Shown here piece after piece: positions 42,283-50,512 of a DNA stretch of 64,000 nt. Source of the DNA: Flagellimonas algicola (GTDB taxonomy: Bacteria; Bacteroidota; Bacteroidia; Flavobacteriales; Flavobacteriaceae); contig NZ_VCNI01000001.1 of the NCBI RefSeq assembly GCF_005937185.1, forward strand, positions 1,670,657 to 1,734,656, in the 5' to 3' direction. The translations under genes and the position numbers were made by a program. Below the pieces are notes generated by a model, which worked only from the letters and a program-made list of their open reading frames with translations, was not told the DNA's origin and ran no database searches. Every line of letters begins with the position of its first letter. Positions within the stretch are counted from its first letter, which is position 1.

Positions 42283-44151
42283 TTAGAGGTAATACTTTTG
42301 CGTCTTTTGATTTTCCCCATAGGTCTTTAAAGACTCTTTGACCGCCTGCTTTTCCGACACCTGTGCAATAGGCACATCCCACCATGCAAATCCAGGAACG
42401 GCCTTTTTACGGTCCACTTCAATATAGATGAAGGTGGTTCGTTCTATGGTCTTGGCTTCTTCCAGAGCTGCCCTTAACTCACTTACATTTGCGACTGTGA
42501 TAACATGGGCTCCCATACTGGCGGCATTTGCTGGGTAGTCCACAGGTAACACATCGCCATCCAGTTGTTGGGTTTGTTCGTTTCGATATCGGTAATAGGT
42601 ACCAAAACCTTCGCTGCCAACGGAGTTGGACAAGCCTCCTATGCTAGAATAGCCATCGTTGTTCAGCATTACAATGGTCAGTTTTTGCTTTTCCTGGACA
42701 GCGGTCACTATTTCCTGGGCCATCATCAGATAGCTACCATCCCCTACCATGATATAGACTTCTCCATCAGGATTGGCCATTTTAGCACCCAAACCTCCAG
42801 CAATTTCATAGCCCATGCAGGAATAACCGTATTCCAGATGAAAACCTTTCGGGTGTGATGTCCTCCATAACTTATGCAAGTCGCCCGGTAAGCTTCCGGC
42901 CGCACATAGGACTATATCTTTATCCGTGGCCACATCATTTACTGCCCCTATGACTTCTCCTTGAAAGGCAGGGGATTCATTTTTCTCTGTATAAATTTCC
43001 GCAACAAAATCATCCCAACTTTTATTGAATTTTTCCACCTTATTGGCATAAGCAGAATCCACTTTAAAATCAGAAAGCGCCTTATCCAAAGCTTCCAACA
43101 CGGACTTTGCATCTCCCGTCAGCGGAATGGCTCCATGCTTGAAGGAATCAAACTCGGTTATATTGATATTGATAAACTGAACATTGGGATTTTGAAATGC
43201 CGATTTTGAAATAGTGGTAAAATCACTATATCTGGTTCCTATTCCGATAACTACATCGGCTTCTTTTGCAATTTCATTGGCTCCTGGGGTTCCTGTAACT
43301 CCCATAGCTCCCAAATTTTGAGGCTCATCATAAGTCAAAGAACCCTTTCCTCCATAGGTTTCTGCCACCGGGATTCCGGTTCGGTTTACAAAACTTTTTA
43401 GTGCTGTAGTTGCGCCACTATAAATAGTGCCTCCTCCTGCTATGATCATAGGGCGCTTGCTTTCGCGAATGTATTGTATGGCCTTCTTTAATAGTGAAGT
43501 ATCCGGCATGGGTCTACCAATATGCCACACCTTTTTCTCAAACATAACCTCTGGAAAATCGAAGGCCTCTGCCTGCACATCTTGCGGAATACATAGTGTC
43601 ACTGTTCCTGTTTCCGCAGGTGAAGTAAGTACACGCATAACCTCCGGAAGGGCAGTAATCAATTGTTCCGGTCTACTGATGCGGTCCCAATATTTGGAAA
43701 TGGGCTTAAAACAATCGTTTACCGAAATGTCCTGGGTTTGCGAGGATTCCAATTGCTGTAGCACCGGAGCTACTTGTCTGGTTGCAAAAATATCTCCTGG
43801 AATCAGTAAAACGGGAATTCTATTGATGGTTGCACCTGCGGCTGCCGTCAACATATTGGTGGCTCCAGGACCAATTGAGGTGGTGCAGACTAAGGTTTGA
43901 AGCCGATTTTTGACTTTGGCATAGGCCGCAGCGGTATGCACCATGGCCTGCTCATTTCGAGCCACATAAAAGGGGAAATCCAGATTTTGGTGCAATGCCT
44001 GTCCCATTCCAGCAACGTTTCCATGGCCAAAGATGCCCAGACAGCCTGCAAAAAATTTATTTTGCACTCCATCCCTTTCCACATATTGGTTCTTCAGATA
44101 TTCGATGGTAGCTTGGGCTACCGTAAGCCTTTTAGTTTTCATACTTTCCAT
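42283..44151 (-). CDS. iolD: 3D-(3,5/4)-trihydroxycyclohexane-1,2-dione acylhydrolase
   Basis: A thiamine-diphosphate enzyme of the acetolactate-synthase-like superfamily, about 622 residues. The TPP-binding motif G-D-G-S-Y-L-M-M followed by L-N-N-D-G-Y lies in the C-terminal third, and the N-terminal region has F-G-H-G-N-V-A-G-M-G-Q-A-L. It opens the trihydroxycyclohexane-dione ring to 5-deoxy-D-glucuronate. The frame stays open to 44175, but that start would overlap iolC by 23 bases. I chose the ATG at 44151, one base after the iolC stop, because the residues upstream are not typical of the family. Confidence 0.94.
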   Translation of the reverse strand: MESMKTKRLTVAQATIEYLKNQYVERDGVQNKFFAGCLGIFGHGNVAGMGQALHQNLDFPFYVARNEQAMVHTAAAYAKVKNRLQTLVCTTSIGPGATNMLTAAAGATINRIPVLLIPGDIFATRQVAPVLQQLESSQTQDISVNDCFKPISKYWDRISRPEQLITALPEVMRVLTSPAETGTVTLCIPQDVQAEAFDFPEVMFEKKVWHIGRPMPDTSLLKKAIQYIRESKRPMIIAGGGTIYSGATTALKSFVNRTGIPVAETYGGKGSLTYDEPQNLGAMGVTGTPGANEIAKEADVVIGIGTRYSDFTTISKSAFQNPNVQFININITEFDSFKHGAIPLTGDAKSVLEALDKALSDFKVDSAYANKVEKFNKSWDDFVAEIYTEKNESPAFQGEVIGAVNDVATDKDIVLCAAGSLPGDLHKLWRTSHPKGFHLEYGYSCMGYEIAGGLGAKMANPDGEVYIMVGDGSYLMMAQEIVTAVQEKQKLTIVMLNNDGYSSIGGLSNSVGSEGFGTYYRYRNEQTQQLDGDVLPVDYPANAASMGAHVITVANVSELRAALEEAKTIERTTFIYIEVDRKKAVPGFAWWDVPIAQVSEKQAVKESLKTYGENQKTQKYYL

Positions 44152-44152
44152 A

Positions 44153-45166
44153 TTAAAACCCTCCTTTTTCCTCAATAAACTTTAGGGATTCCTCCAAAGT
44201 GGGCATAAAATTGGCGCAGCCATTTTTGGTTACCACTTGGGCTCCACTGGCGTTACCCATTCGACAAGCCTTGTACAGATCCCATCCCTGTAAGATTCCG
44301 TACAAGAACCCTCCGGCAAAAGCATCACCGGCACCAAGCACATTTAAGACCTCCACGGGAAACCCGGGGACATCGGTTCTATTTCCATCCATACTATAAA
44401 TACTGGCACCCACTTCCCCTCTTTTAACAATGAGGGTTTCAATTCCGGAAGCCAACAGACGATTGATGGAAACATCGATATCACCTTTAATCTCCGGGGC
44501 TGATATTTGCTGGTCTTTAATGGTCACTTGCGAAGCATCATCCATGGTTGCGGCCAATATTTCCTCTTCGGTTCCAATGGCAATCTTCACTCTGGGAAGA
44601 ATGGCCCTTACCGTTAATCCAAAAGCTCGGTAATCGTGCCACTGGTCTGCCCTAAAATCCAAGTCCAAAACCACATCCACATGGTTTTTATTCGCAATTT
44701 CTGTGGCAAAAAAGGTTGCACTTCTACTGGGCTCAATATTTAAAGCTGTACCATTGATCAACAGGATTCGGTAATCTGGAATATTGGCCTTTTGCACGTC
44801 ATCAATATCCACTTGGCTATCCGCCGCATTGTCCCGATAATACACCAATGGGAATTTATCCGGTGGCTCTATCCCCAGAACTACTGCACTACTTCGGGTT
44901 CCGTTTTTGACAGGAATGCACTCAGTGTTCACCTTTTCCCGCTTTAAAAAATCCAGAATAAATTCCCCTACTTTATCATTTCCCACGGCGGTGAGCAAAC
45001 TGGCATTGACCCCTAGTCTTGCGCAAGCCACAGCAATATTCAAGGGAGATCCACCCACAAAAGCGTCAAAACCCTGAATATCATTGAACGGGGTACCAAT
45101 ATTTTGGGAGTACAGATCAATGGATGATCGGCCAAATGTGATTACATCAAGTTTTTTATTGGACAT
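44153..45166 (-). CDS. iolC: 5-Dehydro-2-deoxygluconokinase
   Basis: A 337-residue PfkB-family sugar kinase. The N-terminal motif G-G-S-P-L-N-I-A-V-A-C-A-R-L-G and the C-terminal signature G-A-G-D-A-F-A-G-G-F-L-Y-G, with the catalytic aspartate, are intact. It phosphorylates 5-dehydro-2-deoxy-D-gluconate, the product of IolB, using ATP. The start follows iolB by four bases, and iolD begins one base past its stop, as expected for a tightly packed operon. The length fits IolC. Other PfkB specificities are unlikely in this context. Confidence 0.93.
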   Translation of the reverse strand: MSNKKLDVITFGRSSIDLYSQNIGTPFNDIQGFDAFVGGSPLNIAVACARLGVNASLLTAVGNDKVGEFILDFLKREKVNTECIPVKNGTRSSAVVLGIEPPDKFPLVYYRDNAADSQVDIDDVQKANIPDYRILLINGTALNIEPSRSATFFATEIANKNHVDVVLDLDFRADQWHDYRAFGLTVRAILPRVKIAIGTEEEILAATMDDASQVTIKDQQISAPEIKGDIDVSINRLLASGIETLIVKRGEVGASIYSMDGNRTDVPGFPVEVLNVLGAGDAFAGGFLYGILQGWDLYKACRMGNASGAQVVTKNGCANFMPTLEESLKFIEEKGGF

Positions 45167-45170
45167 GGGA

Positions 45171-46046
45171 TTAATGTTTGTTCATTTCTGCGGTTACCAA
45201 GGGTAATCTTTTATCTTTTCCTGACCAGGAATCATAGATCCATTCATGATCGGGGTCGGTGGTATTTGCCAAACATTGGTCTGTTCCTGCCAAGAAATTC
45301 AGATAATAGCAGTGAAAACCATGCTCTGCGACCACCGGATGGAATCCTTTGGGAATCATCACCACATTATTGTGCCTTGGTCTTACAATCTCATCCAAAG
45401 ACCTGTCTTGCGTATACACCTGTTGTATGGCATAGGCTTCTGGTTTTTGAAATTTATAGAAATAGGTCTCCTCTTGAATGGGCTCCAACACATTCCCTTC
45501 ATCATCCAAAATCCGTTCATCGTGCTTATGTGCCGGAAAAGAACTCCAGTTGCCCGAAGGTGTATAGACTTCCCTCACCACAATCTTGCTGCATCCAAAC
45601 CCTGGTGGCACCAAATCATTGAACTGTCTGGTAGCATTGTCCCCGCCAAAAATGACCACTGGGGTATCTTCCGGAGTTACGAATTTGGGTGGGAAATCCT
45701 CCTCAACAGCGCACCAACCATAACCGATATCCAGATTGTCACTGGTGGCTTCCAAGGTAAATTGGGTGTTTCTCGGTAGGTAAAGCGTATGGGCCACCCC
45801 GCTAAAAACATCTTTGCGGCCGTTGACGGTTTCCCAGGTTCCCTTGTTGCTGCTCACCTTAAAATTTCCGCTCAATAATACAATCACAAGTTCATTATTA
45901 GCAGTGTCCCATTCCCATGTGTCGCCCAGCTTCATTTGTCTAGCTTCAAAACTCAGGTATTCCCATTGAGCCGTTTCCGGGGTGATATGGTGGTATACTT
46001 CCGAATCTGTTCTCGGTTTTACCAATAAGGGTGATGTTGTACTCAT
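45171..46046 (-). CDS. iolB: 5-Deoxy-glucuronate isomerase
   Basis: A 291-residue cupin-type isomerase of the KduI/IolB family. Segments include W-E-W-D-T-A-N-N-E-L-V-I-V-L-L-S-G, then N-W-S-S-F-P-A-H-K-H-D, whose histidines belong to the metal site, and E-E-T-Y-F-Y-K-F near the active site. It converts 5-deoxy-D-glucuronate to 5-dehydro-2-deoxy-D-gluconate. It overlaps iolJ by one base (TAATG) and is followed four bases later by iolC. Typical IolB length. Confidence 0.93.
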   Translation of the reverse strand: MSTTSPLLVKPRTDSEVYHHITPETAQWEYLSFEARQMKLGDTWEWDTANNELVIVLLSGNFKVSSNKGTWETVNGRKDVFSGVAHTLYLPRNTQFTLEATSDNLDIGYGWCAVEEDFPPKFVTPEDTPVVIFGGDNATRQFNDLVPPGFGCSKIVVREVYTPSGNWSSFPAHKHDERILDDEGNVLEPIQEETYFYKFQKPEAYAIQQVYTQDRSLDEIVRPRHNNVVMIPKGFHPVVAEHGFHCYYLNFLAGTDQCLANTTDPDHEWIYDSWSGKDKRLPLVTAEMNKH

Positions 46047-47011
46047 TATATGATTTTTAATGATTTGATTTGACTTGCCTTCCCCGTAGCGCCAAATAGA
46101 TCAAACTTCTCCAGTATGAATTTTTCCTGCTCCTCAATATAGGTCTGGCCAGGGATGATGGGATCAAAGAGGTCTGGCGAATCTTTAAAAAACTCCCGGT
46201 GCACGCGGGTCCACAGTAGACGTGTATCCGTGGCAATGTTTATTTTGCACACTCCATATTCTATGGATTTCACTATTTCATTTGGATCAACACCGGCCGC
46301 ACCCGCCATAAGTTGTCCCCCACTCTTGTTAATCCTATCTATTTCTGTAACATTAACGGCTGATCCGCCGTGAAGCACTATGGGAAAATTGGGAATCCTG
46401 TTCTGGATTTCTTCCAATATAGTAAACTGGATTCCTTGTCCTCCGGAAAACTTATAGGCTCCATGGCTTGTGCCTACAGCAACCGCCAGGCTATCGCAAT
46501 GGGTTCTATTCACAAATTCCACCACCTCCTCAGGTTGGGTGTACTTGGCGTGTTGTTCATCCACGGAAATATCGTCCTCCACTCCACTGAGCACTCCCAA
46601 CTCGGCCTCCACAACCACATTGTATTTATGGGCTTTTTCAACCACAGCCTTTGTTCTTTGTACGTTGGTTTCAAAATGATCATGAGAGGCATCAATCATC
46701 ACCGAATTGAATTGGTTTGAAGCGATAGCATCAAAGGCATGGGCCTCCGTCCCGTGATCCAGATGGATGGCAAAGGTGGCCTTAGGATATATTTTGGTTG
46801 CGGCCGAAATCATGGCCAATAGCATTTCCGGATGGGCATAATTTCGGGCTACGGGAGTCATTTGCACAATGAATGGGGCATTTGCTTTTTCCCCTGCCCT
46901 GAACAAGCCGTGCACCTGTTCCATGGTAAAGACATTAACGGCTGCAATGGCATATTTTCCATAACAGTTTTTGTAGAATATCTTAGGTGAAACAAGCATG
47001 TTATCAAGCAT
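46046..47011 (-). CDS. iolJ: Class II aldolase, probable 5-dehydro-2-deoxyphosphogluconate aldolase
   Basis: A 321-residue class II fructose-bisphosphate-aldolase family protein. The zinc and active-site segments A-I-H-L-D-H-G-T-E, V-E-A-E-L-G, V-G-T-S-H-G-A-Y-K and V-L-H-G-G-S-A-V are all present. In this operon it should cleave 2-deoxy-5-keto-D-gluconate 6-phosphate to dihydroxyacetone phosphate and malonate semialdehyde, the IolJ step. It is the first gene of the operon, 82 bases downstream of the operator palindrome. A second in-frame Met four residues in is an alternative start. A general glycolytic aldolase role is less likely here. Confidence 0.87.
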   Translation of the reverse strand: MLDNMLVSPKIFYKNCYGKYAIAAVNVFTMEQVHGLFRAGEKANAPFIVQMTPVARNYAHPEMLLAMISAATKIYPKATFAIHLDHGTEAHAFDAIASNQFNSVMIDASHDHFETNVQRTKAVVEKAHKYNVVVEAELGVLSGVEDDISVDEQHAKYTQPEEVVEFVNRTHCDSLAVAVGTSHGAYKFSGGQGIQFTILEEIQNRIPNFPIVLHGGSAVNVTEIDRINKSGGQLMAGAAGVDPNEIVKSIEYGVCKINIATDTRLLWTRVHREFFKDSPDLFDPIIPGQTYIEEQEKFILEKFDLFGATGKASQIKSLKII

Positions 47012-47093
47012 TTAGATAGCTGAAAAGCCGTGGTCGTCTTACTCAAAGCAACAATAAATTATTGGCAATGTGAAGGATTTAGCCGATAAATAC

Positions 47094-47111
47094 TATGCAA
47101 AGGTTTGCATA
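47094..47111. promoter_or_regulatory. Perfect operator palindrome for the iol LacI-type repressor
   Basis: TATGCAAA-GG-TTTGCATA is a perfect inverted repeat with 8-base arms. It lies between the end of the LacI-family gene (47143) and the start of iolJ (47011), where the promoter of the eight-gene iol operon must be. The even-spaced, A/T-flanked CAAA-xx-TTTG core resembles LacI-family sites. Assignment to the neighbouring regulator is inference. Confidence 0.75.
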
Positions 47112-47142
47112 AAAATCACCTTTTTAACAGGATAAAAACTAC

Positions 47143-48168
47143 CTAAACCGCTTTGGAAGAAGCTCTGATAATCAACTCAGGTTTAAATACCTCTCGTCTA
47201 AGTTCAGGTTCCTCTTCCCCTTCTTGAAGTTTGCTTAGTAATATTCGGGCCGACAACATACCCACGCTATAAACCGGTTGCCAAATTGTAGATAGTGCAG
47301 GTGTGAAGTAACTGGAATGAGGCTCATCATCAAAACCGATTATGGAAACATCCCCAGGTATCTGCAAACCCATTTTTTTGGCAACATGCATTGCAGAAAT
47401 GGCAATACAGTCGTTCATGGCAAAAATGGCATCTGGCCTATTTTTTAACTTTAGCAGTTTTTGAGCTGGTTTTATCCCATCTTCATGTGTAAACCCAGAA
47501 ACATGTATTACATTTTCCTGTTTAACAGGGAATTTATGCTTCCCAAGAGCATCAAGATATCCTTGAAGTCTGTGCTCCGTAATGGACAGATTCATTGGCC
47601 CGCTCAGATGGGCAATGTTTTTACAACCAGAATTGATTAGATACTCCACCGCCTGAAAGGCACCATCATAATCATCAACCAAGACCTTATCGGCATCCAG
47701 TCCTGGGCAATCCCGGTCAAAAACCACCAAGGGAATGCCATTTTTTTGAAGCGCCTTAAAGTGCTTGTATGTTTTGGTAGAGGAGGCCGGGGATACCAAC
47801 ACCCCATCTATCTGTGTCTTTGCCATTTTCTCGGTTATCGCTATTTCTTCTTGAAAAGACTCGTTGGAGAGACATATGGCAATATTGTAGCCTGCAGGAG
47901 AAAGCACATCCCGAATTCCTGTTATAACAGTGGAAAAAAAATGCCCTGTAATCTCTGGAACAATGACCCCTACGGTGTACGTTTTCTTTTGCAAAAGCCC
48001 CAAGGCCAGCAAGTTGGGTTGGTACTTTAGCTTTTTGGCCAGTTTAACCACAGCTCGTTTGGTCTCTTTGTTTATGGCCGGATGATCCTTCAAGGCCCTG
48101 GATACCGTAGACGCGGAGATGTTGAGCGCTTTTGCAATATCGGTTAATGTAACCCTACTTTTTTTCAT
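47143..48168 (-). CDS. LacI-family transcriptional regulator of inositol catabolism
   Basis: A 341-residue LacI/GalR protein. The DNA-binding head V-T-L-T-D-I-A-K-A-L-N-I-S-A-S-T-V-S-R-A-L-K (about residues 6-27) and the hinge around residues 50-60 are followed by a periplasmic-binding-protein-like ligand domain with T-V-G-V-I-V-P-E-I-T-G-H-F-F and V-S-I-I-G-F-D-D-E-P. It is on the same strand and directly upstream of the iol operon, separated by the operator palindrome. It probably represses the operon until an inositol-derived ligand binds. It is not homologous to the DeoR-type IolR of Bacillus, so the control is an independent solution. Confidence 0.93.
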   Translation of the reverse strand: MKKSRVTLTDIAKALNISASTVSRALKDHPAINKETKRAVVKLAKKLKYQPNLLALGLLQKKTYTVGVIVPEITGHFFSTVITGIRDVLSPAGYNIAICLSNESFQEEIAITEKMAKTQIDGVLVSPASSTKTYKHFKALQKNGIPLVVFDRDCPGLDADKVLVDDYDGAFQAVEYLINSGCKNIAHLSGPMNLSITEHRLQGYLDALGKHKFPVKQENVIHVSGFTHEDGIKPAQKLLKLKNRPDAIFAMNDCIAISAMHVAKKMGLQIPGDVSIIGFDDEPHSSYFTPALSTIWQPVYSVGMLSARILLSKLQEGEEEPELRREVFKPELIIRASSKAV

Positions 48169-48279
48169 GATGGTTTAAAATCCCTGACCAAAATACAAGA
48201 TACCATAGAATTGTGACAATCTCCAAATGCCCATGTAGGTCTCCTACAATTCCCTAGTTTTGACCAACGATTCTGTTTC

Positions 48280-48924
48280 ATGAAATACAAATGTGTCATT
48301 TTTGATTGTGATGGGGTGCTGGTTGACAGTGAAATCATTACCTGTAAAGTACTGGTCTCCATGGCTGGGGAATTAGGTCTTGATATCAACTTGGACTTTA
48401 CCGTAAAAAACTTCATGGGAAAGTCATTGAAACACATTATGGAATATCTGGATACCCAACTTGATGTTCCTCTGCCCCCAAATTTTGAAAGAGATTACCG
48501 AGCAAGAACCTTTACCAAATTTGAAGAGGAATTACAGCCTATTGAAGGGGTGCAGGACTTAATTGCACAACTTGATGTTCCATTTTGCGTAGCTTCCAGC
48601 GGGCCATTAAACAAGATAAAGACCAATTTGACCATTACCCAGTTGGCGGATAAATTCACCAATCGGATGTTCAGTTGTTATGAGATAAACAGTTGGAAAC
48701 CGGAGCCTGACATCTTTTTACATGCTGCCAAAACCATGGGGTTTAAAACGAGTGAATGTGTGGTTGTAGAGGACAGTTCCGTGGGAGTGCAAGCTGCCTT
48801 GGCCGGAGGATTTGATGTTTTTAGGTATTCGCATAATAGCAGCGATGACTTCGCTAACCATACCAAAGTAACACCCTTCACGCATATGAATCAGCTGCTA
48901 CCTTTATGGTCGAATGAAAATTAA
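48280..48924 (+). CDS. HAD-superfamily phosphatase/phosphoglucomutase-like
   Basis: A 214-residue HAD hydrolase of the beta-phosphoglucomutase-like subgroup. Motif I is D9-C-D11-G-V-L-V-D-S-E, motif II includes C-V-A-S-S-G, and motif IV is V-V-E-D-S-S-V-G-V-Q-A. The cap is of the small helical type. Likely substrates are sugar or sugar-alcohol phosphates. It is divergent from the LacI gene with a 111-base gap and may be controlled by it. A role in removing phosphate from a dead-end sugar phosphate of the inositol pathway is possible, though not shown. Confidence 0.85.
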   Translation: MKYKCVIFDCDGVLVDSEIITCKVLVSMAGELGLDINLDFTVKNFMGKSLKHIMEYLDTQLDVPLPPNFERDYRARTFTKFEEELQPIEGVQDLIAQLDVPFCVASSGPLNKIKTNLTITQLADKFTNRMFSCYEINSWKPEPDIFLHAAKTMGFKTSECVVVEDSSVGVQAALAGGFDVFRYSHNSSDDFANHTKVTPFTHMNQLLPLWSNEN

Positions 48925-49072
48925 GTTGGATGGTTCGATTGATGGATTGATCGATTTTTATCTTGATTCTTGGTTCTTTTCTCTTCGAATCTAAAGGTTA
49001 AGGGTAAAGGGGATGATATCAATGCTGAATATTGAATTTTAAATTGTGAGTGCCTACACCAGGAATTCAACA

Positions 49073-49300
49073 TTAGTTTTCAAAAGTGTCATCAAAAAAC
49101 TCCGCCATGGAAATCTCAAAATAGTGGCAAAGTTTTAAGATAGTAGAAAGTTGAACGTCTCGCTTACCTTGCTCGATTCTGGAAAACTGGATTCCTGTGT
49201 CGTGAAGGGCTTCCTCTTGGGTAACGTCCTTGATTTTTCGCAATTCCTTAACGCGTAGCGCCAAGTTTCTAAGTAATTCTTCCTTTTCCGGATATTTCAT
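49073..49300 (-). CDS. Small XRE-family transcriptional regulator
   Basis: A 75-residue protein consisting almost only of a Cro/C1-type helix-turn-helix (about residues 9-65: L-R-N-L-A-L-R-V-K-E-L-R, Q-E-E-A-L-H-D-T-G-I-Q-F-S-R-I-E-Q-G-K-R). Upstream, in the region shared with the plus-strand gene at 49406, lies the perfect palindrome AACAACTGTACAGTTGTT, the likely binding site for this protein. It probably represses itself and perhaps its neighbour. Its wider role is unknown. Confidence 0.85.
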   Translation of the reverse strand: MKYPEKEELLRNLALRVKELRKIKDVTQEEALHDTGIQFSRIEQGKRDVQLSTILKLCHYFEISMAEFFDDTFEN

Positions 49301-49333
49301 TTAGACAAGTTGAGGTCAAAATTCAAACTGTAT

Positions 49334-49351
49334 AACAACTGTACAGTTGTT
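49334..49351. promoter_or_regulatory. Perfect 18-base palindrome, likely XRE operator
   Basis: AACAACTGTACAGTTGTT reads the same on both strands. It lies 33 bases upstream of the XRE gene start and 54 bases upstream of the divergent gene. A second ACTGTA half-site occurs 12 bases away (49327-49332), close to one helical turn, suggesting cooperative binding. Confidence 0.7.
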
Positions 49352-49356
49352 TTTAT

Positions 49357-49364
49357 TAAATTTG
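49357..49364 (+). promoter_or_regulatory. Bacteroidota-type -7 element for the 49406 gene
   Basis: TAAATTTG matches the TAnnTTTG consensus exactly and lies 41 bases upstream of the ATG at 49406. The palindrome at 49334-49351 sits just upstream, where a bound regulator would interfere with or assist polymerase. No clear -33 TTG at ideal spacing was found. Confidence 0.45.
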
Positions 49365-49405
49365 AATATCCCCATTCAATCTTTCAATGAACCAATACCT
49401 ACTTT

Positions 49406-49819
49406 ATGCCAAAACAAGATATCCTGCAAACCATTAAACATTTTTTGGAGCATAGCTCCGAGAAAAGCCTAAAACTCGTATTTGCCCACACCGAGATTCG
49501 TTTGTTGAACAATCCCAGTACTTTGCATTCCATAATAAAACAAAACAGCCGTTTGGTCATTTACAAGACGCCCAGTAAACCCATGGCCAAAATGAGTGTA
49601 AAGGATGATTTGGTGTTCCAATTTTGGTTTCGGTTTGCACCTCCAACCACTGCGGATTATTACATCAATGAAGTAACGGATATGCCCGAACCCTTAAGCC
49701 AGGGAATCTTGGAAGCAAATGCAACAAAGCTGACCATACAGTTTACTGTTGATGGCCCAGAGCCACACGCTGGACTCAGAGTGCAGCATGAGTATAGTCA
49801 ATTACTTTCAGTAAATTAA
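49406..49819 (+). CDS. Conserved-looking hypothetical protein, divergent from XRE regulator
   Basis: A 137-residue protein without signal peptide or membrane helix and with mixed alpha/beta character. I do not recognise a family. Visible features are an N-terminal helix (I-L-Q-T-I-K-H-F-L-E), a basic patch R-L-V-I-Y-K-T-P-S-K-P, and an aromatic segment F-Q-F-W-F-R-F-A-P-P. Codon choice and position, with a promoter-like element and operator upstream, support it as a real gene. It may be the target or partner of the neighbouring XRE regulator. Confidence 0.65.
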   Translation: MPKQDILQTIKHFLEHSSEKSLKLVFAHTEIRLLNNPSTLHSIIKQNSRLVIYKTPSKPMAKMSVKDDLVFQFWFRFAPPTTADYYINEVTDMPEPLSQGILEANATKLTIQFTVDGPEPHAGLRVQHEYSQLLSVN

Positions 49820-49934
49820 AGTTTTGGATTGAACAAAGTAAAAACCATTTCTAAAATAGAGCTGGCTCGAAAATGTCTTTTGTTTTCTGTCACCATTTGA
49901 AAACTTAAGATTGAATGCTAATTTCAATAAGTAA

Positions 49935-50378
49935 TCATTCACTTTCTTTAACCAATAATTCATAGATCTCATCAGCATTAAGGTAGGCACCTAGATATGA
50001 CTGAAATTCACTGCCTTGTTTTTGCTCTAAAAAATTTGCAATTATCCCTTCTGTTGGATGTTTCGATATATTCAACAGGTATTTTTTTTCATTGGTATAC
50101 ATAAAAGCATTGCATAATGTAGACGCTCCATGTATTCTTTTACCTTTGAGCAAATCACTTGAATCAATTTCACCTAAACGTTTTTCAATACTTTTAAGTC
50201 TTAATTTGTTGGACAGTTTAAGCGTGTCTTTGATGCCCACACCTTTTTCTATTATTATATTCTCAAGCACCAAATTCCTGAAGGGGTAAACAACGTCAGT
50301 TTTTCTTTTATCTGTTCTGCAACTTCCCAATATTAGAATCAAGAATAAAAGCAATTTGTAATTTTTCACTTTTTCCAT
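49935..50378 (-). CDS. Hypothetical lipoprotein
   Basis: A 147-residue protein whose leader ends I-L-I-L-G-S-C20, a clear lipobox. The mature part is mostly helical and polar with no recognised domain; it contains N-K-L-R-L-K-S-I-E-K-R-L-G-E-I-D and a T-L-C-N-A-F-M-Y-T-N-E-K-K-Y segment. The role is unknown. It is the only minus-strand gene between 49819 and the PepSY-type protein and appears to be single. Confidence 0.6.
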   Translation of the reverse strand: MEKVKNYKLLLFLILILGSCRTDKRKTDVVYPFRNLVLENIIIEKGVGIKDTLKLSNKLRLKSIEKRLGEIDSSDLLKGKRIHGASTLCNAFMYTNEKKYLLNISKHPTEGIIANFLEQKQGSEFQSYLGAYLNADEIYELLVKESE

Positions 50379-50512
50379 CTTTTTCTATGTACTAAAATCC
50401 AAAGTAAACATATTCACCTAACTTTTTGTAGGACTATATCTTGACGTAATCCTTTCATCGACAATCAAGCCTAGTCCAAAAACCCAAGTATCCTAAAAGC
50501 TTTCAAAGCAAA

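Noticed and set aside
43427..43900. Plus-strand open frame of 157 codons
   Set aside because: Antisense to the well-conserved iolD.
44152..44175. Upstream ATG of iolD at 44175
   Set aside because: It would overlap iolC by 23 bases and add residues not typical of the family; the ATG at 44151 directly follows the iolC stop.
45246..45779. Plus-strand open frame of 177 codons
   Set aside because: Antisense to iolB and without family similarity; long shadows are common opposite highly expressed genes.
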